64,000 nt of DNA from Streptomyces chromofuscus (GCF_015160875.1 NZ_CP063374.1:5211501-5275500), one strand, 5' to 3'. Positions 33,312 through 41,648 are shown, counted from the first letter of the stretch. Notes: generated from the sequence alone by a model not told the origin. Translations and numbers: made by a program.

Positions 33312-34406
33312 ATGTCTTCGACCGAGTTGCCGTTCGTTCCGACCAGCAACGTGCTCCCGAAGGTGGCGCCCGTCCGGGTCGCGGAGGGCGAGCGCCTCAA
33401 GTCGGTCCGACTGCCCGGCATCACGCTCACGGTGCGTTCGAGGCCACCCGCGCGTGAGGGACTGCCGCCCGCGCTCTACGTCCACGGACTCGGCGGTTCC
33501 TCGCAGAACTGGTCGGCGCTCATGGAGCTGCTCGACGCGGAGGTCGACTGCGAGGCCGTGGACCTGCCGGGCTTCGGCGACTCTCCGCCCCCGGACGACG
33601 GCGACTACTCGATCACCGGGCACGCGCGCGCGGTCATCCGCTACTTGGACTCGGCGGGACGCGGTCCTGTGCACCTGTTCGGCAACTCCCTCGGCGGCGC
33701 GGTCACCACCCGCGTCGCCGCCGTTCGTCCCGACCTCGTCCGGACGCTCACGCTCGTGTCGCCGGCGCTGCCGGAGCTCCGGGTACAGCGCACCGCCGTA
33801 CCCACGGCCCTCCTGGCGCTGCCGGGCGTGGTCCGGCTGTTCACCCGGTTCACCACCGGCTGGACGGCCGAACAGCGGGTCCGTGGCGTGCTGACGCTCT
33901 GTTACGGCGACCCCGATCGCGTGTCGCCCGAAGGTTTCCGCAACGCCGTGCAGGAAATGGAGCGGCGGCTGCAACTACCGTACTTCTGGGATGCGATGGC
34001 GCGCTCCGCGCGCGGTATCGTCAACGCGTACACGCTCGGTGGCCAACACGGACTGTGGCGCCAGGCCGAGCGGGTGCTCGCCCCCACGCTCCTCATCTAC
34101 GGTGGCCGTGACCAGCTCGTCGGCTTCCGCATGGCCCAGAAGGCCGCCCGCACGTTCCGTGACGCGCGGCTGCTGACGCTGCCGAACGGTGGGCACGTCG
34201 CGATGATGGAGTACCCGGATACGGTGGCGAAGGCGTTCTGTGAACTGAAGGCGGAGGCGGAGGCCAGGGTGCGAGCGACTGACGGTGTTGCCTCCGGTGG
34301 TGTCGCCTCCCGCGGCGCGGCCACGGCCGGGCGGACCTCCACGGGTGCCGGCTTCCAGGACGGCGGCTCCTCCGGTGGGGCCGAGTCCGCGAGCGCGGGG
34401 AGCTGA
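33312..34406 (+). CDS. Alpha/beta hydrolase (LipV-like)
   Basis: A 364-residue serine hydrolase. It shows YVHGLGGSSQNWSALMELL (oxyanion loop), DLPGFGDSPPP, the nucleophile elbow FGNSLGGAVTTR, YGGRDQLVGFRM with the acid, and NGGHVAMMEYPD with the catalytic His. The last 50 residues are Ala/Gly/Ser-rich and dispensable-looking. ATG start in an AT-richer leader. It ends 8 bases before the DUF3152 gene, so the two are an operon. M. tuberculosis has lipV (Rv3203) in the equivalent block, but in a slightly different order. Substrate: an ester or lipid, unproven. Confidence 0.87.
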   Translation: MSSTELPFVPTSNVLPKVAPVRVAEGERLKSVRLPGITLTVRSRPPAREGLPPALYVHGLGGSSQNWSALMELLDAEVDCEAVDLPGFGDSPPPDDGDYSITGHARAVIRYLDSAGRGPVHLFGNSLGGAVTTRVAAVRPDLVRTLTLVSPALPELRVQRTAVPTALLALPGVVRLFTRFTTGWTAEQRVRGVLTLCYGDPDRVSPEGFRNAVQEMERRLQLPYFWDAMARSARGIVNAYTLGGQHGLWRQAERVLAPTLLIYGGRDQLVGFRMAQKAARTFRDARLLTLPNGGHVAMMEYPDTVAKAFCELKAEAEARVRATDGVASGGVASRGAATAGRTSTGAGFQDGGSSGGAESASAGS

Positions 34407-34414
34407 GGGGCGAG

Positions 34415-36091
34415 GTGGGACGCCACAGTCGCCGTGGTCCGGCACCCAAGACCGAGATCACGGACAAGGGGTCACGCCGCCGCGCGTCCGGCCACTCGGG
34501 AGGTCAGCGGGGCTCGGCTGCGCAGGGGGTCGCCGAGGAGACGCCTCCGCGGGGAGTACCGCGGCTGTCCGACGGCACGCCGGCGCGCGGGGTGCCGCGG
34601 TTGCCGGAGGGTCCTCCCGGACCGGGGGTGCCACGGTTCGCGGACGGCACGCCGACGCGGGGGGTGCCTCGCTTCCCTGAGGGCACACCCGCGCGCGGGG
34701 TTCCGCGTCTGCCGGACGGGACGACGGCGCACGGTTTCGCGCGTCTGACGGACGGCACGCCGGCGCGGGGGGTGCCTCGCTTCGCTGAGGGCACACCCGC
34801 GCGCGGGGTTCCGCGTCTGCCGGACGGGACACCCGCGCATGGCGTCCCGCGGCTGCCCGACGGGACCCCTGCCCGCGGTGTTCCGCGTCTGCCGGACGGG
34901 ACGCCCGCCCACGGCATGCCGCGTCTGCCGGACGGCACACCGGCCCACGGCATCCCCCAGGTGCGCGGTGGTCATCCCGAGCAGCGTGAACGCGGTGACC
35001 GCTGGGGCGAGTTGCGAGGGCGCACGGTCGCGGGAACCGGCGCTCCGGCGTTTCCGCGCCAGCGGCAGGCGCCCCCCGGCCCGCGCCAGGACTACGTCGA
35101 CGCCTTCGACGAGCGGGACGATGTCTTCGTACGCCGTCACCCGGCACCTCCCGGCGGCCCTTCGGACCCGTACGCCCCCGCCACCGCGCACCCCTCGAAC
35201 CCGTACGCGTCCGTCACCAGCTGGGACACGGAAACCGACGCGGACCACGAGCCGCCCCCGACCGGCGAGCCCGCGCCCGCCAAGGGAGGCCGGGGCCGCG
35301 CCGTCGCCGGTATCGCGGCCGCCGCCGTGACCACCGTGCTGGCCGTCGTCGTTGCCGGACAGGTCACCGGCCAGGGTGAGGAAGGCGCCGTGGAGTCGCG
35401 GTCCGGCACCGACCGGTCCAGGGACGTCCGGGACTCCGCGTCGCGGGGGGACGGGCGGCCCACGCCGTCCAGCACGCCGAGCGCGACCCCGCTGGCGTAC
35501 GAGCAGAAGATGGACCGCACGTTCCCGCTGAGCGCGAAGCTCGACGGCTCGGGGAGGTTCGACGCGATCCCCGGGATCGACAAGGCGCCGGGAGCGGGGC
35601 AGAAGTACACCTACCGCGTGGACGTCGAGCAGGGGCTCGGCCTGGACGGCGAGCTCTTCGCGCAGGCCGTGCACAAGACGCTGAACGACGACCGGAGTTG
35701 GGCGCACAACGGCGGCCGCACCTTCGAACGGATCCACTCCGGGAACCCCGACTTCGTGATCACGCTCGCCAGCCCCGGCACCACCGCGGACTGGTGCGCC
35801 AAATCGGGCCTGGACACGACGGTCGACAATGTGTCCTGCGACTCCGCCTCCACCGAACGCGTGATGATCAACGCCTACCGTTGGGCGCAGGGTTCGGAGA
35901 CGTACGGCGACGAGATCCACGCCTACCGGCAGATGCTGATCAACCACGAGATCGGCCACCGGCTCGGCTACTCCCACGTCACCTGCGACAAGGACGGCGA
36001 ACTGGCGCCCGTCATGCAGCAGCAGACGAAGTTCCTGGAGCACGACGGCATCCGCTGCAAGGCCAACCCGTGGGCGTTTCCGAAGAGTTGA
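34415..36091 (+). CDS. DUF3152 membrane protein with metzincin-type zinc motif and 12-residue repeats
   Basis: A 558-residue protein. Residues 40-183 are twelve tandem 12-residue repeats with consensus GTPARGVPRLPD. A Pro-rich spacer follows, then one transmembrane helix at about 295-315 (AVAGIAAAAVTTVLAVVVAGQ). The extracellular DUF3152 domain (about 360-558) contains HEIGHRLGYSH at 511-521, an H-E-x2-H-x2-G-x2-H zinc motif of metzincin proteases. Cysteines near 455, 472, 525 and 545 may form disulfides. GTG start with GAGGGGCGAG upstream. It directly follows the hydrolase gene. The mycobacterial homologue is Rv3207c; its activity is not established, so protease function is inferred from the motif. 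Confidence 0.85.
   Translation: MGRHSRRGPAPKTEITDKGSRRRASGHSGGQRGSAAQGVAEETPPRGVPRLSDGTPARGVPRLPEGPPGPGVPRFADGTPTRGVPRFPEGTPARGVPRLPDGTTAHGFARLTDGTPARGVPRFAEGTPARGVPRLPDGTPAHGVPRLPDGTPARGVPRLPDGTPAHGMPRLPDGTPAHGIPQVRGGHPEQRERGDRWGELRGRTVAGTGAPAFPRQRQAPPGPRQDYVDAFDERDDVFVRRHPAPPGGPSDPYAPATAHPSNPYASVTSWDTETDADHEPPPTGEPAPAKGGRGRAVAGIAAAAVTTVLAVVVAGQVTGQGEEGAVESRSGTDRSRDVRDSASRGDGRPTPSSTPSATPLAYEQKMDRTFPLSAKLDGSGRFDAIPGIDKAPGAGQKYTYRVDVEQGLGLDGELFAQAVHKTLNDDRSWAHNGGRTFERIHSGNPDFVITLASPGTTADWCAKSGLDTTVDNVSCDSASTERVMINAYRWAQGSETYGDEIHAYRQMLINHEIGHRLGYSHVTCDKDGELAPVMQQQTKFLEHDGIRCKANPWAFPKS
34532..34963 (+). repeat. Twelve 36-bp tandem repeats in the DUF3152 gene
   Basis: The 36-bp units encode GTPxxGVPRxPD-type dodecapeptides. 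Copies near the 3' end (34755-34930) are most alike, suggesting ongoing homogenisation; edge copies are diverged. Confidence 0.9.
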
Positions 36092-36302
36092 CCCCGCGTC
36101 GCGCGTGATGACGATCGGTGCACATGTGATCTCTTAGCGCGATGGAACGCGCCCTGCGCGGGAAAGTTACGACCGTTCACCCCTTTTGGTGGCGCGACGG
36201 ACAACCGTCCGTCGCGCCACCGGCTTGTCCGCATACGTTCTTTCCCGCTGCGAGCCGTCGGCCCGACGACGGCTCCCCTTAGGGAAGATCGGGGGTGCAA
36301 TC

Positions 36303-38009
36303 GTGCGCATAGGACTTCTCACGGAGAGTGGCTATCCGTACGTGAGTGGTGACGCCAGTCCCTGGTGCGACCGGCTCGTGCGTGGGCTCGCGCAGCACGA
36401 GTTCGACATCTACGCGCTCAGCCGCAGCGAGCGCCAGGAGGACGAGGGCTGGCTCCCGCTGCCGTCCCAGGTCCGCCGCGTCCGCACGGCACCGGTGTGG
36501 ACGGCGGAGGAGGACGGCGTCGCGTACGGCAGGCGTGCGCGCCGACGGTTCGCCGAGTGCTACGGGGAGCTGGCGGCCGTACTGTGCGCCGGGGCCCCTG
36601 CTGACGGAGAGCGCACATCGGGCCAGTCCGCTGTGGCGGACCGTTTCGCCAGTGCCCTCTACGGCCTCGCCGAGCTCGCCCGCGACGAGGGCGGACTGGT
36701 GGGCGCCCTGCGCTCGGAGACCGCCGTACGCGCGCTGGAGCGCGCCTGTCGCGCGCCGGGTGCCCCGCGTACGGCGCACGAGGCGCGCGTACCGGATCTC
36801 CTGACCGTCGCCGCGCATCTCGAACACGCCCTGCGCCTCCTCTCGCTCGACTGGTACGAGGACGACGGGCTCGGCTCGGTCGACCTGTGTCACGCGGCGT
36901 CGGGCGGCGCGGCGGCCCTGCCCGGCCTGCTGGCCCGGCACTTCACCGGCGTACCCCTGCTGGTCACCGAGTACGGGGTGCGGCTGCGCACGCACTATCT
37001 GGCCGACACCGACTCCTCGCCCGCCGTACGGTCCCTGCTCGCCGCCTTCCACGGCAGGCTCGCCGCCGAGATCTACCGACAGGCCGCGTTCGTCACGCCC
37101 GGCAACGCCCACGCCCGTCGCTGGCAGGAGCGCTGCGGCGCCGACCGTACGAAGCTGCGCACGGTCTATCCCGGCATGGACGCGACCCCCTTCGCCGAGG
37201 TGGGGGAGTCCCCGGAGCGCGCGGCCCCCGACACGCTCGTCTGGGTCGGGCGGGTCGAACCGGCCAAGGACCTGATCTCTCTGCTCCACGCCTTCGCGGA
37301 GATCCGCAAGGAGGAACCGGGCACCCGGCTGCGCGTCGTCGCCACCTCCACGGGCCCCGACGGCGACGCCTACCTCACCCACTGCAAGGCGCTCGCCGCC
37401 CAGCTCTTCCCCGACGAGGCGGACGGCCCGCACGCGGTCGGCGACAACCCCGTCTCCTTCGAGGAGATCGGCGGCCCCGAGGTGCCCACCCTCGCCGACG
37501 CCTATGCGTGCGGCGCCGTGACCGTCCTGTCCAGCGTCGTCGAGGGCTTCCCGATCGGCCTGGTGGAGGCGATGTTCTGCGGCCGGGCGACGGTCTCGAC
37601 GGACGCCGGCGCGGTGGTGGAGGTCATCGGCGGCACGGGGCTCGTGGTGCCCCCGCGCAACCCACGGGCGCTCGCCGAGGCGTGCGTGTCGCTGTTGCGC
37701 GACCCCGAGCGCCGCGAGCGCCTGGGGGCCGCCGCGCGCGCCCGCGCCCTCGAACTGTTCACCGTCGAGCAGAACATCACGGCATTTCACGGCATTTACC
37801 TGGAGATCGTCTCGCACACCCCGGCCCGTCGGGCGGCCCTCGGCGACACCGGCGCCCTCCTGCCCTTCGCCGTCCCCGCCGAGGCCCACGTCCCCGGCCG
37901 CTGGACCGCCGCCAGGAGCCGCATGGTCGCCCGCGGCGGCCCCGGCTGGGCCGCGGGTCCACCCGTACGCGCCACCACCCGCGTCTCCACGGCGGAGGCA
38001 GCCCGATGA
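36303..38009 (+). CDS. PelF-like family 4 glycosyltransferase (DUF3492 type)
   Basis: A 568-residue cytoplasmic GT-B enzyme. The N-terminus RIGLLTESGYPYVSGDASPW with CDRLVRGLAQHEFDIYALS matches the DUF3492 module typical of PelF. The C-terminal GT4 half has VWVGRVEPAKDLISLL, a donor-site SSVVEGFPIGLVEAMFCG and TDAGAVVEVIGGTGLVVPPR. PelF polymerises UDP-GlcNAc/GalNAc-type sugars for Pel exopolysaccharide. This protein is about 60 residues longer. GTG 36303 begins the conserved sequence; the longer upstream frame is not coding-like. Its stop overlaps the next gene (ATGA). Together with the downstream epimerase and spherulin-4 gene it suggests polysaccharide synthesis. Confidence 0.85.
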   Translation: MRIGLLTESGYPYVSGDASPWCDRLVRGLAQHEFDIYALSRSERQEDEGWLPLPSQVRRVRTAPVWTAEEDGVAYGRRARRRFAECYGELAAVLCAGAPADGERTSGQSAVADRFASALYGLAELARDEGGLVGALRSETAVRALERACRAPGAPRTAHEARVPDLLTVAAHLEHALRLLSLDWYEDDGLGSVDLCHAASGGAAALPGLLARHFTGVPLLVTEYGVRLRTHYLADTDSSPAVRSLLAAFHGRLAAEIYRQAAFVTPGNAHARRWQERCGADRTKLRTVYPGMDATPFAEVGESPERAAPDTLVWVGRVEPAKDLISLLHAFAEIRKEEPGTRLRVVATSTGPDGDAYLTHCKALAAQLFPDEADGPHAVGDNPVSFEEIGGPEVPTLADAYACGAVTVLSSVVEGFPIGLVEAMFCGRATVSTDAGAVVEVIGGTGLVVPPRNPRALAEACVSLLRDPERRERLGAAARARALELFTVEQNITAFHGIYLEIVSHTPARRAALGDTGALLPFAVPAEAHVPGRWTAARSRMVARGGPGWAAGPPVRATTRVSTAEAAR

Positions 38010-39286
38010 CCGACCTCCGCACACCGGACCTTCACGGCAGACCAGAGCTGTCCGGCACATCGGATCTTCCAGGCACACCGGAGCTCCCAGGTGCATGGGA
38101 TCTCCCCGGCACGCCGAGCGGCCCCGGCGCAGGGGACGCCTGCTCCGAGCAGCGCCTCACGACGGAGCCGCCGGCCGCCCCCGCTCCCGCACCCCGGCGC
38201 ACCCCGCGCCGCGGACCCGCGGACCCGGTGAAGGCCCTGATGCACCAACACCGTGACCTGTGCGAACGCGCGGTCGACCCCTTGGAGATCGCCGCGGGTC
38301 TGGAGGCCCACGGCATCACCGACCGCACCGCCGCCCGCTTCCGCCACAGGCACGTCTTCTCCCTGGCGGAGGAGATGTACGCCAGGGTCCCCCGCGACGA
38401 GGACACCCCCCGTGCCGTCACCGAGGACACCACTCCTCGCCCGCGCGCGACCTGGCTCCTGCGCGCCCTCCTCCCCGGCGTCAGCTGCGCCGCGACCGTG
38501 GCGGCCCTCCACCAGACGCAGGGCCAGGCGCGCCTCCTGGCCGGCATCGCAGGCGCCGTGGCCGTCGCCGTCTCCCTGCGCGCGGCCCTGACCCGCGGCC
38601 CCCTGAGGGCCAAGGGTTCGCCCGGGTCCCTCGTCTGGACCTGCTGGCTCCTCGCCTACGCCGTGCTGGGCGACGGCCTGCTCGGGGCAGCCGCCTCGGG
38701 AGGACCCGAAGCCCTCCCGGCCGCCGGCCCGGACAGCCCCTGGCCGATCACCACGATCCCCGTCCTGACCCTCGCCCTGGCCTGTGCCCCCGCCGCCTGG
38801 CTCGCCCACAGTTTCGGCGCGAGGGCCCGCGGCAGACTGATGACCAGCAGAGGACTCGAAGAGTTCGCCGCGTCGGTACGGCCCCTCCTGCTGGGCACGG
38901 TCGGCTCGTTCCTGGTGGCCACGGCGGCCCTCCTGGCGCTCACCGCCCTCGCCCTCGGAGAGCCCGCCCCCTACCCCCAAGCCCTCGCCCTCGGCGCGCT
39001 GCTCTTCCTGGCCCGCCTGCTCGCCGTCCACGGGTTCGCCTACGCCCCCGCCGTGATCCTCACGGCAACCGCCACGGCCCAGGCAACGGCGCTGGCGACC
39101 CTCTTCGCGGCCCGCCTCCCGTACTGCGCCTTCCTGGCCACCCCGGTCCAGGCCCTGATCGACACCTGGGGCCCCGGCACCGTCCCCACCCTGACCTGCG
39201 GAACAGCGGCCCCCGCACTCCTGATCCACGCCACCCGCAAACTGACCCGCGCGTCGGCACACGCGGAAAGGGCAACGCGATGGTGA
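38006..39286 (+). CDS. Polytopic membrane protein of the glycosyltransferase operon
   Basis: A 426-residue protein. The first 75 residues are Pro-rich and disordered, followed by a conserved soluble segment DLCERAVDPLEIAAGLEAHG (about 85-105) and FSLAEEMYARVP. About eight transmembrane helices come next, such as VLTLALACAPAAWLAHSFGA and FAYAPAVILTATATAQATAL. It is co-translated with the PelF-like gene through an ATGA overlap. Its position suggests a role like PelG, the membrane partner of PelF. However, PelG has about 12 helices and I see no PelG motif, so this is inference. It could be a flippase-like or scaffold component. Confidence 0.75.
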   Translation: MTDLRTPDLHGRPELSGTSDLPGTPELPGAWDLPGTPSGPGAGDACSEQRLTTEPPAAPAPAPRRTPRRGPADPVKALMHQHRDLCERAVDPLEIAAGLEAHGITDRTAARFRHRHVFSLAEEMYARVPRDEDTPRAVTEDTTPRPRATWLLRALLPGVSCAATVAALHQTQGQARLLAGIAGAVAVAVSLRAALTRGPLRAKGSPGSLVWTCWLLAYAVLGDGLLGAAASGGPEALPAAGPDSPWPITTIPVLTLALACAPAAWLAHSFGARARGRLMTSRGLEEFAASVRPLLLGTVGSFLVATAALLALTALALGEPAPYPQALALGALLFLARLLAVHGFAYAPAVILTATATAQATALATLFAARLPYCAFLATPVQALIDTWGPGTVPTLTCGTAAPALLIHATRKLTRASAHAERATRW

Positions 39287-39765
39287 GTCGATCGGCCCCG
39301 CTACGCCTCGCCGCGCACATCCGCAGGCGCCACGCGCACCCCCACCACCCGCACGGACCGCCGCGGGCACGCCACCGGCATTGGCCGCCGCAGGCATGAC
39401 ACCCCCACCGGGGAGCCCGCGGCCCGCACCGGCCGAACACGTGGCTCCGCGCTTCGGCGCCGCGGGCTCGCCGCATCGCACGCGGCCCGTTCAGGGATCG
39501 CAGCCGCCCTGCACGCGGTCTCGCGCTCATGCACCGCAGGCTCCCCCACGGCACGCGGCCCAGCGCTCAGGCACCGCAGGCCCGCCCGTGTCCGCACCCG
39601 CCGAGGCGTCACAGGCGGCGCACCACCTCGGGCCGCACCCGCCGACTCACCCCACCACACGTGGCCGCACCCGCCGAGGCGCCGCAGGCCACCGCACCAC
39701 CCTTCCGAAGGAGACCCCGAGATGACACCCTCCCGACCCGCCGACCAGGCCCCGGGAGCCGCCCG
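39287..39765 (+). other. Degenerate linker between the membrane-protein and epimerase genes
   Basis: A 479-bp stretch with weak codon bias that holds three small frames chained by ATGA overlaps: 39280-39399, 39396-39725 and 39722-39769. It contains an imperfect direct repeat of about 40 bp (39591-39608 and 39664-39681 are the best-matching parts). It may be a decayed gene or an unusual set of small coupled ORFs. Confidence 0.5.
39396..39725 (+). CDS. Possible 109-residue His/Pro/Arg-rich ORF
   Basis: Starts MTPPPGSPRPAPAEHVAPRF and ends TTLPKETPR. Composition is dominated by Pro, Ala, His and Arg, and third-position GC is clearly lower than in neighbouring genes, so it may be untranslated. 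It is retained because its ATG overlaps the stop of a preceding 39-residue frame, and its own stop overlaps the ATG of the leader ORF at 39722. Confidence 0.3.
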   Translation: MTPPPGSPRPAPAEHVAPRFGAAGSPHRTRPVQGSQPPCTRSRAHAPQAPPRHAAQRSGTAGPPVSAPAEASQAAHHLGPHPPTHPTTRGRTRRGAAGHRTTLPKETPR

Positions 39766-39769
39766 ATGA
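39722..39769 (+). CDS. 15-residue leader ORF coupled to the epimerase
   Basis: Encodes MTPSRPADQAPGAAR. A strong ribosome site GAAGGAG lies 8 bases upstream, whereas the epimerase ATG 39766 has none of its own, and its first bases form this ORF's stop (ATGA). Translational coupling is therefore likely. Confidence 0.5.
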   Translation: MTPSRPADQAPGAAR

Positions 39770-40848
39770 GAGTCCTGCTGATCGGAGCCAACGGCTACCT
39801 GGGCCGCTTCGTGGCCGACCGCCTCCTCGCCGACCCCGCGGTCCAGCTCACCGCCCTCGGCCGCGGCGACGACGCCGACGTCCGTTTCGACCTCGCCTCC
39901 GGCAGTCCCGGCGCCCTGACCCGCTTCCTGGACGCCGTCCACCCCGGCGTGGTCATCAACTGCGCCGGCACGACCAGAGGCGGGGCCCGCGAGCTCACCC
40001 GGCACAACACCGTCGCCGTGGCCACCGTCTGCGAGGCCCTCCGCCGCAGCGGCTGCGGCGCCCGCCTGGTCCAGATCGGCTGCGCCGCCGAGTACGGCCC
40101 CAGCCAGCCCGGCTCCTCCACGGCGGAGGACGCCGTCCCCCGCCCCGGTGGCCCGTACGGCGTCAGCAAACTCGCCGCGACCGAACTCGTGCTCGGCTCC
40201 GGCCTGGACGCGGTCGTCCTGCGCGTCTTCTCCCCGGCCGGCCCCGGCACCCCCGCAGGCTCCCCCCTTGGCCGCCTCGCCGAGGCCATGCGCCGCGCCA
40301 TGCAGACCGGCGACGGCGAACTCAAGCTCGGCGGCCTCGGCGCCCAGCGCGACTTCGTCGACGTACGCGACGTGGCCCGCGCGGTGCACGCCGCCTCGCT
40401 CTCCGCCGCTCAGGGCGTCATCAACATCGGTTCCGGCCGTGCCGTCCGCCTCCGCGACGCCGCCGCGATCCTGGCCCGCGTGGCCGGCTTCGGCGGCGCC
40501 CTGCACGAACTCGACAGCCCTCCTGGTGCCCTGCGCCCGTCGATCGGCCACCCTCGCCCCGAGCCACTGGTCCATCCCCGCTCGACGGACCCCCTCGGTC
40601 ACCGCACGGACCAGGACCACGCGTCTCACGAAGCGACGACCCACAGCGCCCTGAGCACCCACGGCGCGCACCCGCACGCCACGCACTCCGCGCACACCGG
40701 TCCCGGCGCCTACCCCTACCCCGACGGCTGCGGCAGCTGGCAGCAGGCCGACGTCCGCACCGCCCGCGACCGTCTCGGCTGGCGCCCCCGCATCAACCTC
40801 GAGGAGTCCCTCGCCGACATCTGGATGGAGGCGGCATGCCGTATCTGA
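39766..40848 (+). CDS. NAD-dependent epimerase/dehydratase
   Basis: A 360-residue extended-SDR protein. LLIGANGYLGRFVADRLL is the Gly-rich NAD site. CAGTTRGG, QIGCAAEYGPS and PYGVSKLAATE (Tyr-x3-Lys) give the catalytic residues, and GGLGAQRDFVDVRDVARAVH is the substrate-binding segment. Homologues interconvert UDP-sugars (4-epimerases) or make deoxysugars. An unusual His/Thr-rich insert (residues about 285-320: HRTDQDHASHEATTHSALS) lies before the C-terminal WQQADVRTARDRLGWRPR. A UDP-GlcNAc/GalNAc 4-epimerase role like PelX would suit the neighbours, but is inference. It overlaps the spherulin-4 gene by 13 bases. Confidence 0.82.
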   Translation: MRVLLIGANGYLGRFVADRLLADPAVQLTALGRGDDADVRFDLASGSPGALTRFLDAVHPGVVINCAGTTRGGARELTRHNTVAVATVCEALRRSGCGARLVQIGCAAEYGPSQPGSSTAEDAVPRPGGPYGVSKLAATELVLGSGLDAVVLRVFSPAGPGTPAGSPLGRLAEAMRRAMQTGDGELKLGGLGAQRDFVDVRDVARAVHAASLSAAQGVINIGSGRAVRLRDAAAILARVAGFGGALHELDSPPGALRPSIGHPRPEPLVHPRSTDPLGHRTDQDHASHEATTHSALSTHGAHPHATHSAHTGPGAYPYPDGCGSWQQADVRTARDRLGWRPRINLEESLADIWMEAACRI

Positions 40849-41585
40849 CCAGGGCAAAGGCAAGAACGGCCGGTACCGGCTTCGACACCGGCTTAGGCGT
40901 CCCCGGCCCTGCCCACCCCCTCCTCGCCCCCACCGAGTGGGCCGAACTCTCCCGCCGGGGCGCCGCTCTGCACTGGGTCGTCCTGAACATCGCCGACGGC
41001 CCGGGTGTCCTGCCGGACCCGCACTGCCTGGAGGCCGCGGGCCGGCTGCGCAACGCCGGCGTCCGCGTCCTGGGGCATCTCGACATCCGGTACGGGGCCC
41101 GCGCCTTCGGCGAGACGGTCGCGGACGCCCGCCGGTATCTCGACTGGTACCAGGTCGACGGCTTCCTCCTGGACTGTTGCCCGGCCGACCGCGACTCCCT
41201 GCCCGGGACCGGCCGCACCGCGACCGCCCTGCGTGCCCTGCGTGACGATGCCCACATCGTCCTCGGGCACGGCACCCACCCGTATCCCGGTTACGTCGAG
41301 TGCGCCGACCAGTTGGTCACCTTCCGCGGCTCGTGGAGCGACTACCGCTGGTCGCAGGCGGCCGAGTGGACCGCCGACCACGAGCCCGAGCGTTTCTGCC
41401 ACTTCGTGCACGGAGTGCCCCGGGGTCATCTCGACGAGGCGCTGCGCATCGCCCGCTGGCAGGGCGCCGCGACCATCTACTTCACCGACCGCACGGAGCG
41501 CGGCGGGCGGACGGACCCCTGGGAGGGCATGCCCGGCTACTGGGACGAGATCGTCTCGCTGGTCGGAACGGGTGTCTCGGAATGA
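40836..41585 (+). CDS. Spherulation-specific family 4 (spherulin-4/GH135-like) protein
   Basis: A 249-residue TIM-barrel-like protein. Family features are HWVVLNIADGPGVLPD, NAGVRVLGHLDIRYGAR, YLDWYQVDGFLLDCCP and YPGYVECADQLVTFRGSW. The family includes fungal Sph3, an endo-galactosaminidase acting on galactosaminogalactan, and is related to the hydrolase domain of PelA. The catalytic Asp of DGFFxDE is kept (DGFLLD), but the next residue is Cys instead of Glu. There is no signal peptide, so it is intracellular or exported by another route. It overlaps the epimerase gene and ends the polysaccharide cassette. Confidence 0.87.
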   Translation: MPYLTRAKARTAGTGFDTGLGVPGPAHPLLAPTEWAELSRRGAALHWVVLNIADGPGVLPDPHCLEAAGRLRNAGVRVLGHLDIRYGARAFGETVADARRYLDWYQVDGFLLDCCPADRDSLPGTGRTATALRALRDDAHIVLGHGTHPYPGYVECADQLVTFRGSWSDYRWSQAAEWTADHEPERFCHFVHGVPRGHLDEALRIARWQGAATIYFTDRTERGGRTDPWEGMPGYWDEIVSLVGTGVSE

Positions 41586-41648
41586 AAAAGGCCGTGGCAG
41601 TGTTACGGGGAGAACATCCGTAGTGATTGACCGACCAACGGAGTCCCC

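Noticed and set aside
39280..39399. 39-residue frame at the end of the membrane-protein gene
   Set aside because: It has a GGAAAGGG upstream but a His/Arg/Pro-rich composition with weak codon bias; kept only as part of the linker description.
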